Source: Isochrysis galbana (taxonomy: Eukaryota; Haptophyta; Isochrysidales; Isochrysidaceae). From it: a DNA stretch of 64,000 nt. Within the stretch, counting starts at the first letter, position 1; every line of letters begins with the position of its first letter. Position numbers and translations under genes: made by a program. The stretch spans positions 4,382,159-4,446,158 of the forward strand of contig CM030935.1 of the NCBI GenBank assembly GCA_018136815.1, in the 5' to 3' direction. This document shows positions 9,851-20,305 of this stretch, one piece after another. Under the pieces are notes generated by a model. The model made no database searches, was not told the DNA's origin, and saw only the letters and a program-made list of their open reading frames with translations.

Positions 9851-11034
9851 TTATGTAGGGGGACTCACGGTGGCGTGAGTGGAAGGGGATAACTGTATCT
9901 TCAACGGAGGCTCAGACTCGTAATCTGGAGATTTCCCGGGGTTCGGATTGGGCGGTAACGGTTTGGACTTGCCGGCCTTAAGGGAGGACGGCGGCGGCTG
10001 GGCTTTCATGGATTTACGGAGGGAGGCTTTAGGTTCTGTAGGGAGTGGCATAGGGTAGCGGTTCAACGGTCGGAGTTGGTAGAGAGGCGGTGGCGAGGGG
10101 AGCGGGAGAGGTTTCCCGCCTACGGACGCGTGGGTTGCCAAGGATGGAGTTTCAGGAGCCTTGCCCGGATCCTGGGGTCAGTCCATCTCCACAGAGACCC
10201 CAGAGCAGTGGGTCGAGGCGACGAGGCCAGCACTCGGGGCGCGCCACCGTGACCAGTGCAACGACCAGACACGCCACGGCGAGCGCCCGGTGCAGCTTCG
10301 GATCGGCACTGCACCATCGCAGACACGGGCCCTGCTCCATGCTCCATGCGTTTTTTTTGCTAGACGTTTGCGCGTTCTCTCTCTCTCTCTCACCCCTCTA
10401 AAAAAAAATCCCCTCAAACTTCTGGGGCCTGGGTCCGCGCGATGTGGGGGGGGGGAGAAGGGGGCAGCCCGCGCGATGTGAGCCTCGGTGGTGCAGGGTG
10501 CCGCCGTGCGAACCACCATTGCGCGGCGCATCGAGCATCGATGACGCGTGCGGTCGAACCCCGAACGAGACCATGTGCAGCCCAGTCGATCGGCGTACGC
10601 TGCGCGTGACACGCGCGGTTGGAATGCGGGATCCAGCGTGGCCGCCCCCGCAACCAACAAAAAAGCACGAGAGGCCCCGCGAGAGTCTCAGGGGTGGGAC
10701 GCAGAGCCCGACCAGGAGGATGCGCGGCGCAGCCTGAGCCTGTGCTGCCCATGTTGGCCCCGCTGGCCGGGTAGACCGGTGACCAGGGGGCAGGGGGGGC
10801 ATGCGCCCAGAACGACGGGCTACTACTCCTTCAACATTCTCTCACATAGCGAGTAACACCCATCGTAGCAGGACTAAACCAAAACCCCAAGGGCCAAGCA
10901 AGGGCCAAGGGATGAGCATATCTTAACAGCACCAAGAAACGCAAAACTCAAAACAAAGTCAAAAGGCCTGCTGCCATGAATCTACGCTCTGAACCGGGCC
11001 CGTGGTAGAGCACCTGGGCCGCACCCCCGAAGGG
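9851..11034. other. No gene recognised
   Basis: Several overlapping frames are open on both strands, as expected for GC-rich DNA, and none looks like a protein. A CT run lies at 10377-10391 and an A run at 10400-10408. Confidence 0.4.
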
Positions 11035-11170
11035 AGGAAGGGGAAGAGAGTGAAAGAAGGGAACTTAAGGCGATGTCGGTGGGGAGGTAGAGTGTACCCA
11101 AAAAAGTAGTAATAGTAGGTAGTAGGTCTACAGTAGGTGTTAGTGTTAGCCCAGAGAATTTCAGATGCTT
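11035..11170 (+). repeat. Dispersed repeat shared with 32285-32400
   Basis: The segment GGCGATGTCGGT, GAGGTAGAGTG, TAGTAGGTGTTAG and TTCAGAT occurs in this order here and at 32285-32400, with small indels. The rest of 11171-12001 holds nothing recognisable. Confidence 0.6.
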
Positions 11171-12001
11171 TTTGTAAGTAGAGCACGAGGGGAGTTGCCG
11201 CAAGGCAGTCGAAGGGGGAGTGAGAGAATGTGTGGGCGTGGCTACACGGTAGAGGCCCAAAGCCTCGTGGGAGGCAAGAAGCTATTGAAAGGTAAAAGGC
11301 TTTTTTCTTTTCCCACACCATGCCGCCACTATCCACTGCCCACGGATCACCGAACTCCCATACCCCATACATGGAGCGAAGGCCTGTTGAGGTGGGAAGG
11401 TGGGCAGCCAGCGCGGCCACCACCAGCCGTCTCGCGCCAGAGTAAAAATAATTTTGGAACTAACTTAAAGATAGTTCCCAAGCACGCAAGAAGAGGAGCA
11501 ACAACACGGCATATGCACATCACAAGTGGCTATCACGGCGAGGTGGACTCGACGCTTCTGAGATGCTCCATTGAGATGCCAACACGCAGCACCTCTCGCC
11601 TAGCAGAAAGGTAGATCCAGGAGGGGCGGCATGCTGCATGTCTTGACTTGCAGGCGCACATCATCACGACCAAAACTATATCTACGGGTGCTGTCAGGTG
11701 CCCCGCAGGCATCGAGCCACACAGTAGCCCCGCCAGCAAAGAGCGAGGAAGTCGAGTCATTAAGGAAGGTCCGCCACTCACAACACGGCCACGGAGGTTG
11801 CCAAAGTGGCAAGGAGCATCATCGATCTTCCGGACCAAGAAGACTGATAGGTGCACGCCGGCTTGGCGATGCGTTGACTGTCGCCAGGATTACAATGCCC
11901 CGGTGCCATCCCCACGACCTTCTTCGGGTTCCTCATACAACAGCCATCTGAGGAGCCAATCCTCTGATCGGCTCACTGCTTACCTCCCTTGGCATCCAAG
12001 T

Positions 12002-13201
12002 CTAGGCATCGGCACATGCCAGGACAGTGAACGGGAACCAGAAGTACTCGGACGGGATCGTGGGGTGCACCAGCTCAGCAGCCCGCAGCTCCTCAGAACA
12101 ATTGCGGATCCTATGCACCTTGCCCCGGTGTTCCTCCCCGAAGTAGGCATCCATGTCCTCGTGCCACTCCACCTCCTCGCTCGCACCGGGTGCCTTGCGT
12201 GTGCACGCACGCCTCACCTCAGCGGGTTCGCCACATATTCGCACCCTCTTGCAGCCGCACAGCTCCTCATAAGTGAGGCTAGAGACTCGGCGGCTCCGGG
12301 AGCGCGGAGTGCCCTCGAAAAAGAGAGCCTCGCGGAAGGACTGAGCCAGGATGAGCGGGCCGGAAGGGTGGCCAATGAGGAGCGGCTCCTTCTCAACGGT
12401 GTTGATTAGGAAGTCCTGCGTCATCACTGGGAAGCGGATGAGACTAAAGAGCATGCTCAACTCGTCGTCCGAGACCTTCGTGGGCTGGCTCTTGGCCCAC
12501 GTAATGACAGCAAAGAAGACGACGTTCTCTGCTTCAACGACTAGGCCAGCGTCACCAAGCAGCATGACGAAGCGGGAGAAAGGCAGGCTGTGGAATTCTG
12601 GCCGAAGCGTGACAGATTCAAACTCCCTGGCGGCGGCCAGTTTGGCGTGCTCAGCCAGCGCTGTCAGCCCGAGCCGCTCCGCGAGGTCCCACATGTCAAG
12701 ACAGTTTTGGGGATGAAGCCGTTGTGCCAACGCCTCGGTGGTAGCGGCGAGCAGGTCGTCCACCTGCAGCCGCGATGCACCCTGCAGCAGCTCGGTCAGC
12801 TGCGCTTCCTCGATGGTGCATTCCCCTGTGTAGCAAAACTCTAGCACAGCAGCAAACACGCTGGCGTCCATCGCCTCTAGCACTAGTGGCCTGCCGTCGG
12901 CCTCCTTCATCAGCATGCCGGCACCAGAGTAGGAGCGGTCAAAGTAGGCGGAGGCGGCGGCGAGCACGTTCTTGTGCGCCACAAATTCCTGTCCGCCAAC
13001 AAGCAGGCACACGTCGCAGAGTGCTCCCGCCCTCCACTGGCGCACTAGACCTGGTGGGTAGCTGTGGCCCCCGTGCACGATAACGTCGAACGAGGCGGGC
13101 GAGGCGGGCGCGGGAGAGTGGTGCGGCGCGTGCGCTGGCGGCGGCTCCGGCGCTCGGCTCCGCTTGCGGCTAGAAGAGCAAGGCCTGGAAGAGGAGGACA
13201 T
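12002..13201 (-). CDS. BTB/POZ-BACK domain protein
   Basis: An intronless 399-residue protein. After a basic, Ser/Pro-rich N-terminus (1-37) comes a BTB/POZ fold at about 55-160, with the hallmark GALCDVCLLVGGQEFVAHKNV, then AAASAYF and VLEFCYTGECTI. A BACK-type helical domain follows at about 165-275 (LHPQNCLDMWDLAERLGL; VFFAVITWAKSQP). BTB-BACK proteins dimerise and usually act as substrate adaptors for Cullin-3 ubiquitin ligases. There are no Kelch repeats; instead the last 60 residues carry a short module (W-x3-MD-x-YFG, then YFWFPFTVLA) that I cannot assign. The start at 13201 is chosen because it precedes the domain and because GA-rich DNA with no likely exon lies upstream. The gene is flanked by repeats and the neighbours give no functional hint. 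The Cullin role is inferred from the family. Confidence 0.85.
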   Translation of the reverse strand: MSSSSRPCSSSRKRSRAPEPPPAHAPHHSPAPASPASFDVIVHGGHSYPPGLVRQWRAGALCDVCLLVGGQEFVAHKNVLAAASAYFDRSYSGAGMLMKEADGRPLVLEAMDASVFAAVLEFCYTGECTIEEAQLTELLQGASRLQVDDLLAATTEALAQRLHPQNCLDMWDLAERLGLTALAEHAKLAAAREFESVTLRPEFHSLPFSRFVMLLGDAGLVVEAENVVFFAVITWAKSQPTKVSDDELSMLFSLIRFPVMTQDFLINTVEKEPLLIGHPSGPLILAQSFREALFFEGTPRSRSRRVSSLTYEELCGCKRVRICGEPAEVRRACTRKAPGASEEVEWHEDMDAYFGEEHRGKVHRIRNCSEELRAAELVHPTIPSEYFWFPFTVLACADA

Positions 13202-13339
13202 TGGCGGGATGGTGGCGGGCGGGAGGGAGAGAGGGGGGGATGGAGAGGGGAAGAAAGAGGGGAGGGTAAGAGAAACGGAAGGTCGGTGGGAAAGAAGCTC
13301 TGAGGGGCAGGAGAGGAAGGCGTGTGGAGGGAAAGTGAG

Positions 13340-13372
13340 GAGGAAGCGGGGGGGGGGGGGGGGGGGGGGGCG

Positions 13373-13408
<36 letters not shown>

Positions 13409-13489
13409 GGGGGGGGGGAGGGAGAGAGAGAGAGAGGGAGAGAGAGAGAGAGAGAGGGGGGGGGGGGGGGGGGAAGGGAGAGAGAGAGA

Positions 13490-13559
<70 letters not shown>

Positions 13560-13735
13560 GATGGAGGAAGAGGGAGAGAGAGAGGAAGATGGAGGAAGAG
13601 GGAGAGGGAGAGACAGAGAGAGAGACAGAGAGACAGAGAGAGAGAGAGGAAGATGGAGGAGGAAGAGGGAGAGGGAGGGAGGGAGGGAGGGAGAAGGAGA
13701 GGGAGAGGGAGCGAGGTCTTTACTCTACAGGCGAA
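13340..13735. repeat. Poly-G and (GA)n tract upstream of the BTB gene
   Basis: Alternating G runs and GA runs, including more than 60 bp of uninterrupted GA, begin about 140 bp upstream of the BTB start codon. On the sense strand of that gene it is a polypyrimidine tract. ORFs reading as Gly/Arg/Glu repeats here are artefacts. Confidence 0.95.
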
Positions 13736-14346
13736 ATACTCTCTCTCTCTCTCTCACGGCGGTGGGTGTGGTGGCGGTGGGTATGGTGGGCTGGGTGGAG
13801 GGGTGGAGTAGAGAAGAGAGAGTTTTCTTGTTGTGGGAGTATAACCTTAGTGCTGTGGGGCCGTGCCCCCCCTGCCCCCTGGCCCCCTGGGTGTGCGAGC
13901 GGGGTCGGCGTAATACTACTAATATGTAATATGGCTACGTAGGGGAGAATTTACTCTTCCGGTGAACCGGTGAACGGGGCTGGCAAGCAAAGCTTGAGGC
14001 TTGCATTAGTCAAAGTACTTTTGAAGTCCTTAATAGTGTGTTGTATTCCTGCCCATCTGACATCTGAAGGCTGCAGGCATGAATATTCGTGTAAGGTACG
14101 CGCTCACAATTACAATTGAACGGTTCCCCGTGTTGCCACTGACGTACAAGACACACAGATACGGATTCCATGCATCAGTCATCTTGCCAAACGAGTGGAT
14201 AGCGCTACCCTCATGATCCCCACGATCCTCCGCGATTGAACGCTTTTCCATGCGGTGGGGGTGATGGCGATTGAACGCGTTCCACGTGTAGGCTGATGGT
14301 GATTGAACGCTTTTCCATGCGGTGGGTGATGGTGATTGAGCGCTTC

Positions 14347-14560
14347 TCGCCTGCGCCGCGGTTCTTTACCGGTAGAGCCCCAGAGCTTGTGCAAGGGAGG
14401 GGCGAGGGGGGAGGAGAATCGCACCATTTTCTGGCGAAGATTTTCGTGGCGGCAGGTGGCCCCCCTGGGAGTTTTGTTGTGGACTTTGGAAAATGGTCAA
14501 AAAATGTCACCCCCCCCCCCCATATTAGTACTTAAAAAGCCCTGTTTGACCGCCCTACAG
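14347..14560 (+). repeat. Dispersed repeat family R2, copy 1
   Basis: About 210 bp with ordered blocks: TTTACCGGTAGAGC, GGAGGAGAATCGCA, TGGCGAAGATTTTCGTGGCG, GGCAGGTGGCCCCCC, then AAAAAGCCCTGTTTGACCG and CCCTAC. Other copies are at 51925-52090 (degraded) and 53525-53737. The ending recurs at 15449-15476 and, inverted, at 50866-50885, so it may be the terminus of a DNA transposon. Just left of it (14220-14345) is a short array of TTGAACGCTTTTCCATGCGG units. Confidence 0.75.
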
Positions 14561-14978
14561 AGTGATGTCAGCTCAGCCCCTGCCAGCAGGCAGGGGCTGA
14601 GGTTGAGTGTGCAGGCCCACCCAGGGGGTGTCTGCGATGGAGGAAGGGGGGCACGGGGCCCCCATGACCCTATCAGTTTTACTGATAGTTGATTTGTGCT
14701 TTGTGCTTATTTGTGCTAGTGCGCACAACGACACATATTGGTTCGACAACCACAACCACACACAACACACAAACGCGCGACTACTACGGGCCGGAGCTAA
14801 GGGCTATTATCTATACCCAATACCTAATGCCTAATATCTAGATATTAGGTATCTACTTGGCAAATCGCACTATCTCTATGTATCAAGATAGCCGAAGGGC
14901 ACTATCTCTATGTATCAAGATAGCTGAAAGGCACGATCTACTTCAAACATGTTAGCTCCAAACCAAACCTATTCACAG

Positions 14979-15330
14979 CCTTAGAGGGGAGAGAGAGCGC
15001 GGAGAAGGGGTGGGCGGAGCGAGAAAAATTGGTAAGTCCCGCTCCTGTTTACAGGATAAGTCGGGACAGAGTCGGCCGCCCACTCGGAGACACAGGAGGA
15101 AGGGGGGGAAAGATCACCGGGGGGAGGCGCGGGCCACCGGACCATATCTAAGCCCTTCACCCCTATCCCCCTTAGTAGTGTACGGGGGGAGCCGCCTGAT
15201 GGCGGGGGGAGAAGGGCCGGGGGAGTGGGGGTGTAGAAAGTATGCTACGTACTACGTGTAGTAGGCTAGTAGGTAGTGGTTCAGTGGTTCCATTCGCCGC
15301 GAGTGCGGTAAGAATATTAAAAGGTTTTTT
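14979..15330 (+). repeat. Dispersed repeat family R1, copy 2
   Basis: Second full copy of the 345-bp R1 repeat (see 9505-9850). It carries a short local expansion near 15240-15285 (CTACGTACTACGTGTAGTAG region), which is itself palindromic. Direct repeats of CACTATCTCTATGTATCAAG lie just left of it (14867-14932). Confidence 0.8.
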
Positions 15331-16152
15331 TATGGGCACCGAATATGTGGTAGTTGGGTGTGTTGCAACACTGTTTTGGGAACTTTCTACTCAAAAAATC
15401 CTCACATTTCCTCAATTTTGAGGTGGTCTTTTTTACCCCTAACCCCTAATAAGAAACCCTGTTTGACCGCCCTACAAAAAGCAAAACAAATAAGGAGTAG
15501 CAACTTGCGGTGTTGACGTAAACGCAGCCTGGGACTAGAGCAAAAGCAAGGAGGATTTAAACATGCAAAGGCTATGTGGAGGATTAGCAACATGCCCAGC
15601 CGAGAGTCTGGGGCAAGCACAAGGCAAAAGAGGGCAAAAATATGCAGCACCCAGCCTTCCCGCGTGGTCCCCCACCGCAGTACTACCTGGGCTCGACCCT
15701 GCTTAACTGCGCTGTTCGGATGGGAAGCGGTGACCCAGGGTGAAATGGCCGCATATGCATCACAATGCCTGCTCAAGCTATTTGTAACTTGATAAAAGAG
15801 CTGCCCATGTCGGCATCCTCCGTTCATATGTGCAGTATTTGTTTAGATTTTGTAGGGTGCAGACCGTGTTTTCTAGACCGTGCAACCTGAGGTTCAGTTA
15901 TTTGTCCGTCACCCCTTCCATTTTGGTATGCAAGTATAGACTATTGGTATCCGTTCACCTCGAGCCTCGAACTGGTGGAGCCGATAACTGATATCAGTGG
16001 TCAGTTTTCCGCAGCTTGGAGCGGAGAGAAACCAAAACACACAGTCCCCTTTACTTTCTACATCCAAAGAAAAAAGTGCGTTATATTAGCCATCTTGGGA
16101 TTCGAGATTCGAGATTCGAACTTGTCGTCGCATCCAGAGTATTTTATATACT
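15331..16152. other. No gene recognised
   Basis: Contains an R2-type terminus (CCCTGTTTGACCGCCCTAC, 15449-15476). The remaining sequence is lower in GC and has no protein-like frame. Confidence 0.4.
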
Positions 16153-16154
16153 CT

Positions 16155-16345
16155 AACTCTAGGCGGATTGACGAATTGGGATGGCCCATAGGGCCTGAGG
16201 GCAATGAGGAAGGAGGCAGACCGGCGGCAGGCGCGGCGGAGGAGACGACTTCGGAGACGCTGACGGGCTGAGGCCTGTCAGCAGAGGAAGGCGGGCAGGC
16301 GGGCTTGAGCGAGGGCGAGGACGGCGGCGAGAGCGACATCGAGCG
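16155..16345 (-). repeat. Ser/Pro-coding dispersed repeat, copy 1 (inverted relative to 31640)
   Basis: About 190 bp matching 31640-31830 in inverted orientation. In one frame both copies encode nearly the same peptide, with SPPSSPS, KPACPPSS, SSAAP, GLPPSSLPSGPMGH or its variants, and the differences are in-frame substitutions. It could be an old mobile-element coding segment or exon; no family is recognised. Confidence 0.6.
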
Positions 16346-17180
16346 AGTGGCGAGAGGCGAGGGTGAGTGAGAGGAGGGCTGTGTTGGCAGGGGCTGGTGA
16401 GGCGAGGCGAGTTTGTAGGGTACGAGTATTACGAGAGCGAGAGCGACGAGAGCGAGGGCGACAGATGACGACTGACGACAGGACGTCGGATCCAACGATG
16501 CTGAGACACCGACTCACGAACACACAGTGTGAGGTTCTGGTGCCGAAAGGTGACAATAAGGGCTCGCTCCAGCGGCTATCTCCCCGGGTGCCGGGGACTT
16601 AGCCGCTGCAGCGGCCGCGGAGGCCCGCCGCGCGCCGCTCCCCTCCCCCCCCCTTCCCCCACTCCTCTCTGGCAGCCCAGCTTGCCACAGGGGTGTACTC
16701 GCGCGGCCAACACCAGTGGTAAGCCCCCCCCACGCTGCCTGCCGCGATGTGCCCCTTCACGCTCGCCGCGCTCACCTCCAGGTCGTTCTCGCACTCCCCC
16801 CCCTTCGCAGCGCGCAGACGAGCGCCAGAAGCCAGGTGCGAGCAGCGCGCGCGCAGCGCGAGCCCCCCGCCCGGCCTTGGCCTGGGTGTGCCATACCCAG
16901 CACCTGACCCCGCCCCAGCCCACACCCGCCTCGCAGCAAGCTTCCCTGGCTGAAAAGTCAGAGTTGGCGTCTCTCTCGGCAGGCGCGGCCGGTCAGCAGA
17001 TCGGCTACAGGGCTCGAAGGGGTCGAATTGGGAGGCACTTCAGCGTAAAGACCGCAAACGCAAACGCCTCACGGGGCCGGCCAAATGGGAGGAAAAACTC
17101 CAAATACCCGGGGATACATGGGCGCACCTGGCGCGACTATACACCACGCCAATGGTAACGGCGAGGGACATGCACCTACA
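16346..17180. other. No gene recognised
   Basis: GC-rich DNA with overlapping Arg/Ala/Pro-rich frames on both strands and no recognisable domain. Confidence 0.4.
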
Positions 17181-17185
17181 CGGAC

Positions 17186-17820
17186 AAAAAATTCCGTCCT
17201 AGAAACTAGGACCACGTCCTAGAAAATTCTTGGATTTCTAGGACTCTGCCGATCATGCCTCCATTGTAGCCTATGGTGAGCTTATGAGACATCCCATCGC
17301 CTGGAGCAAACCATCTCCACAACCCATTCAACCTTAGCTCTCCCCATGACCAACTCTGCGGAGCTTGTCTTTGCTTACTTTTGCTACCACATTCACCATG
17401 CGGTGCTGCACTCGGGCGTCCGCTCGCACCAGAGGAGTTTTATTTTAGACCTTTTGGAGCAGTAGGCTAGCGGATTGGACACTTAGATGACAAAACCAAG
17501 CTTGGTGGTCACTGAAGGTCTGAAAGAGGGCAGTCAAAGCAACATTTCATCTCCTGGGGACCATGGGTAGAAGAGCTCCCCATTGGGTGGTATCGGCCAT
17601 TTCTCCCGTTTCTAGGACAAGCAGCAATTCCGACCAGGTGACCCGCAGACGCGTCACAAAACTTGGTGTTGCTGAGGGAATGGTGCCTAGGTACACTTGG
17701 AACATTTAATGAGGACATGCATGTGGTAACTCAATAGCCAAGGTTTGGGACAAAATAACATGGTATGCTCATGCTCTCACCTAGCAAAGTCCGTCCTAGT
17801 TTCTAGGACTGGTCCTAAAT
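17186..17820. mobile_element. Candidate short element bounded by TCCTAG palindromes
   Basis: The left border has CCGTCCTAGAAACTAGGAC and the right border has CCGTCCTAGTTTCTAGGAC; each half-site is a self-complementary palindrome, and both are followed by a second GTCCTA motif. The last 120 bp (17695-17815) are repeated at 27465-27590. A related palindrome (TTGTAGGACCAGTCCTACAA) lies at 37795-37820. No ORF of note lies inside (only a 69-codon frame at 17509-17718), so a non-autonomous element is likely. Exact ends and target duplication could not be fixed. Confidence 0.45.
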
Positions 17821-18507
17821 AAAAACTATTGTTATAGTTTTAGCGATGGAGCGCGCGCCGACCGCTCCCACCTCCCAGCCCCCGCCGCCACGACGCCCCA
17901 CCGGGGCCGCCCCAAACCGCCGGAGCCAAAGCGCTCGCAGGCCTCTGCCCCACCAGACACCGACGTCGACATGGCTCCGCCACCCTCGCCTCCTCACCAG
18001 CCCCAGAAGCAGGGAACAGGCCGTGCCCTGTTCCCTGCAGAGAAACAGAGCCAGCAACTGGCTCAGCCGCCCAGCTCCACCGTCTCGCCACCCAATCAAG
18101 GACTCCCCATGGTGGGTGGCAGCATTGCTGCCACCCCCATGGTGGTAACTCCTACCAGCAGTGCACCCCTCGGGGGCGGGCCTCGCTGAGCGGGCCCAGA
18201 AGTCTGGCTCGGGGTCTACGCCCTCGAGTTCGAGGAGTAGCTCGACGATGGCGGCATACGCCGTCGTGTCTTGGAGGATGATGTCTCCGGTTTGATGGAA
18301 CGAGAGTTCGAAGGAGGCGTCAGAGTCTGTGATGTCATTTTCATTGTCTGAATCTTGGTAGGAAGAGGAACGAGTCGTGCGAGCAGCGCTTGCGCTCGGC
18401 GTCCAGTCGACAGGTGGCTGTGTCGAGCGAGTCGAACGAAACCAGCGAGCAGGAGCACGAGAGGAGAGGACGGAGGACCGTACCGATGCGCGCCGAGTCG
18501 CCACCAT
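17815..18507 (-). CDS. Hypothetical acidic/basic protein, possibly retroelement-derived
   Basis: An open minus frame of 230 codons from ATG 18507; an upstream ATG at 18657 is possible but adds only low-complexity sequence. The first 55 residues are Arg/Ser-rich. Then comes an acidic stretch (DSDNENDITDSDASFEL) and a short, plausibly helical segment (TTAYAAIVELLLELEG); the last 100 residues are Gly/Arg-rich and unconvincing. No family is recognised. It sits between repeats, so it may be a piece of a mobile element. Confidence 0.25.
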   Translation of the reverse strand: MVATRRASVRSSVLSSRAPARWFRSTRSTQPPVDWTPSASAARTTRSSSYQDSDNENDITDSDASFELSFHQTGDIILQDTTAYAAIVELLLELEGVDPEPDFWARSARPAPEGCTAGRSYHHGGGSNAATHHGESLIGWRDGGAGRLSQLLALFLCREQGTACSLLLGLVRRRGWRSHVDVGVWWGRGLRALWLRRFGAAPVGRRGGGGWEVGAVGARSIAKTITIVFI

Positions 18508-18810
18508 TGTGAGGAAGACGAGGGCGAGGAGAGAGCTGGAGGGTGAGCGAGGAGGGAGGAGGGAGGCAGGCAGTAGGAGCCGTCTCTCTCTGGTAGGTCG
18601 ATGAGAGGGGGAGGAGGGGACCCGGGGGAGGGGACCCGGGGAGGGGAGAGACCCCAAGACCTATCGGTTGTTTACGTTAGTGTTTTCACAGTATACGGTA
18701 ATATTTCCCCCGGTCCCAGGGGGTGCCCCCGCGGTTCCCGACCGCCTCTGCGTCCAGAGTCCCCCCGCGGAAAGAGTGAACGCACGGCGTGCACCTTCCT
18801 GGAAGTTGCT

Positions 18811-19400
18811 ATGCGCACGCACGGCGCCCCGCGGGGGGGGAGCCGATGTGCATACGCACGGCGTGCACAATGATTGCAAGTAATCACACGTGCTGCGCAA
18901 ACGAAACATCTCGTATATGGCTACTTTACGTTAATGTGGGCCTTGGGGAAAAAAGTTTCTATGCGCACACACGGCGCCCTCGCGAGGGGGGGAGTCGATG
19001 CGCATACGCACGGCGTGCACAATGATTGCAAGTAATCACACGTGCTGCGTAAACGAAACATCGTATATGGCTACTTTACGTTAATGTGGGCCTTAGGGGA
19101 AAAAGTTTCTATGCGCACGCACGGCGCCCTCGCGAGGGGGGGGGGGAGCCGATGCGCATACGCACGGCGTGCACAATGATTGCAAGTACTGCGCAGCGAA
19201 ACATCTCATATACGGCTACTTTACGTTAATGTGGGCCTTAGGGGAAAAAGTTTCTATGCGCACGCACGGCGCCCGCGGGGTGGCCGATGCACATCGCGCC
19301 GTGCCCATAGTTACAAGTAATCACAATCGAAAAGCGCCGACACGGCGCCCTCCGGGGGGACACGCGTCGCGGGAAGCAGGGAATGTTACGCTAGTCTACA
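18811..19400 (+). repeat. About 150-bp tandem array, locus 1
   Basis: Units start at 18811, 18961, 19111 and 19256, with a partial fifth. Each holds ATGCGCACGCACGGCGCCC, a G run, CGCACGGCGTGCACAATG, ATTGCAAGTAATCACACGTG, GAAACATCTC, and TTTACGTTAATGTGGGCCTT, then a purine run. The G run varies in length between units. A related array with a longer period (about 180 bp) is at 38735-39165. Both arrays lie directly left of a TAATTTTAAAATA-led repeat. Confidence 0.85.
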
Positions 19401-19403
19401 TTT

Positions 19404-19945
19404 AATTTTAAAATAACGCTGTGTACAACTGTGGACATTCGATCGCTCAATTCGACTCATGTCCCACATTTGACGGAACGACACCTTGCATGTGTTTTGT
19501 GCGTGTGGTGTAGTGTGTCTGAGGGGGTGCCTTTGAAGCGTATGTTGCTTGCAGCAGTGGGGTGTGTGTTGTGCCCATAAGGGCCACCCGGCCGTGGGCC
19601 GCGCTGCCGGAGCAGCGCGGCCCTTGCCAGGGCGAGAGGGGCCTCTGCCATAAGGCATGCCCAGTGGAGGAGTGGCTGCTGAGGCCTGGCCTTGTTGGGA
19701 AGCTGCCAGCAGCCTGCTGCTCCCCATGAGGGAGGCCAGCATGGCTGCCAAGGGTGGTGTGGCCGGGGCCACGGGCCGTGCGGCGCGACCGGAGTCGCAC
19801 ACACCTGCTCGGCCTCTGTGGGCGGACGCGGCCGCTTCATCAGCGGCTGCTCCATGTGCATTGGGGGGGCGCCCTCGGCGGGTGGCCCGGTGGAGAGGGG
19901 AGCCGCGCCGGCGCGCTCCATCGCGTCTAAGTATAAACTTAGTTG
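19404..19945 (+). repeat. Composite dispersed repeat, copy 1
   Basis: Starts with TAATTTTAAAATA, then CAATTCGACT and TTTGACGGAACGACACCTTG, and ends with GCGCCGGCGCGCTCCATCGC and a hairpin CTAAGT-ATAA-ACTTAG. It matches 39178-39460, except for about 270 bp (19490-19760) present only here. A third partial copy is at 62190-62370. No convincing ORF. Confidence 0.75.
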
Positions 19946-20305
19946 AGGGCACAAGGTGAGAGAGTCGATCGCGAATGCGACACATCCCTGCTAGAATCGA
20001 GCTTCCATGCAGTCGAGTGCTTGAGCCAGCGAGTCGGGCACTGGAACCCACCTGGAGTGCTGCCTTATATCTTTAAAGATTTTTATGTACTCCACCACGC
20101 GGATCTAACTGACAGATTCAGCCCACGCTGCCGCCGTCGCCGACGCGCGGACCGGCGACAGCTAGACCACCCCACTCCCCTTCCCCCCAAACACCCCGCC
20201 TCACCGCTCTGCGTCGCTTCCCTGCAATCTGCGCCTGCCACACCGTCACTCTTCGTCTCGCACTGTGCGCGGAGCCTCGGCGCGTTGCTGCTTGCCGGCC
20301 TGCTC

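Noticed and set aside
13164-13942. Long Gly/Arg/Glu ORFs on the plus strand
   Set aside because: They are translations of poly-G and (GA)n tracts in all frames and have no ordered sequence.
18811-19400. A CRISPR array
   Set aside because: Units of about 150 bp are repeated in full, without unique spacers between short repeats, in a eukaryotic setting.
19404-19945. A classical Helitron at the composite repeat
   Set aside because: A terminal hairpin is present, but no 3' CTRR after it, no 5' TC start that holds between copies, and no Rep/helicase ORF.
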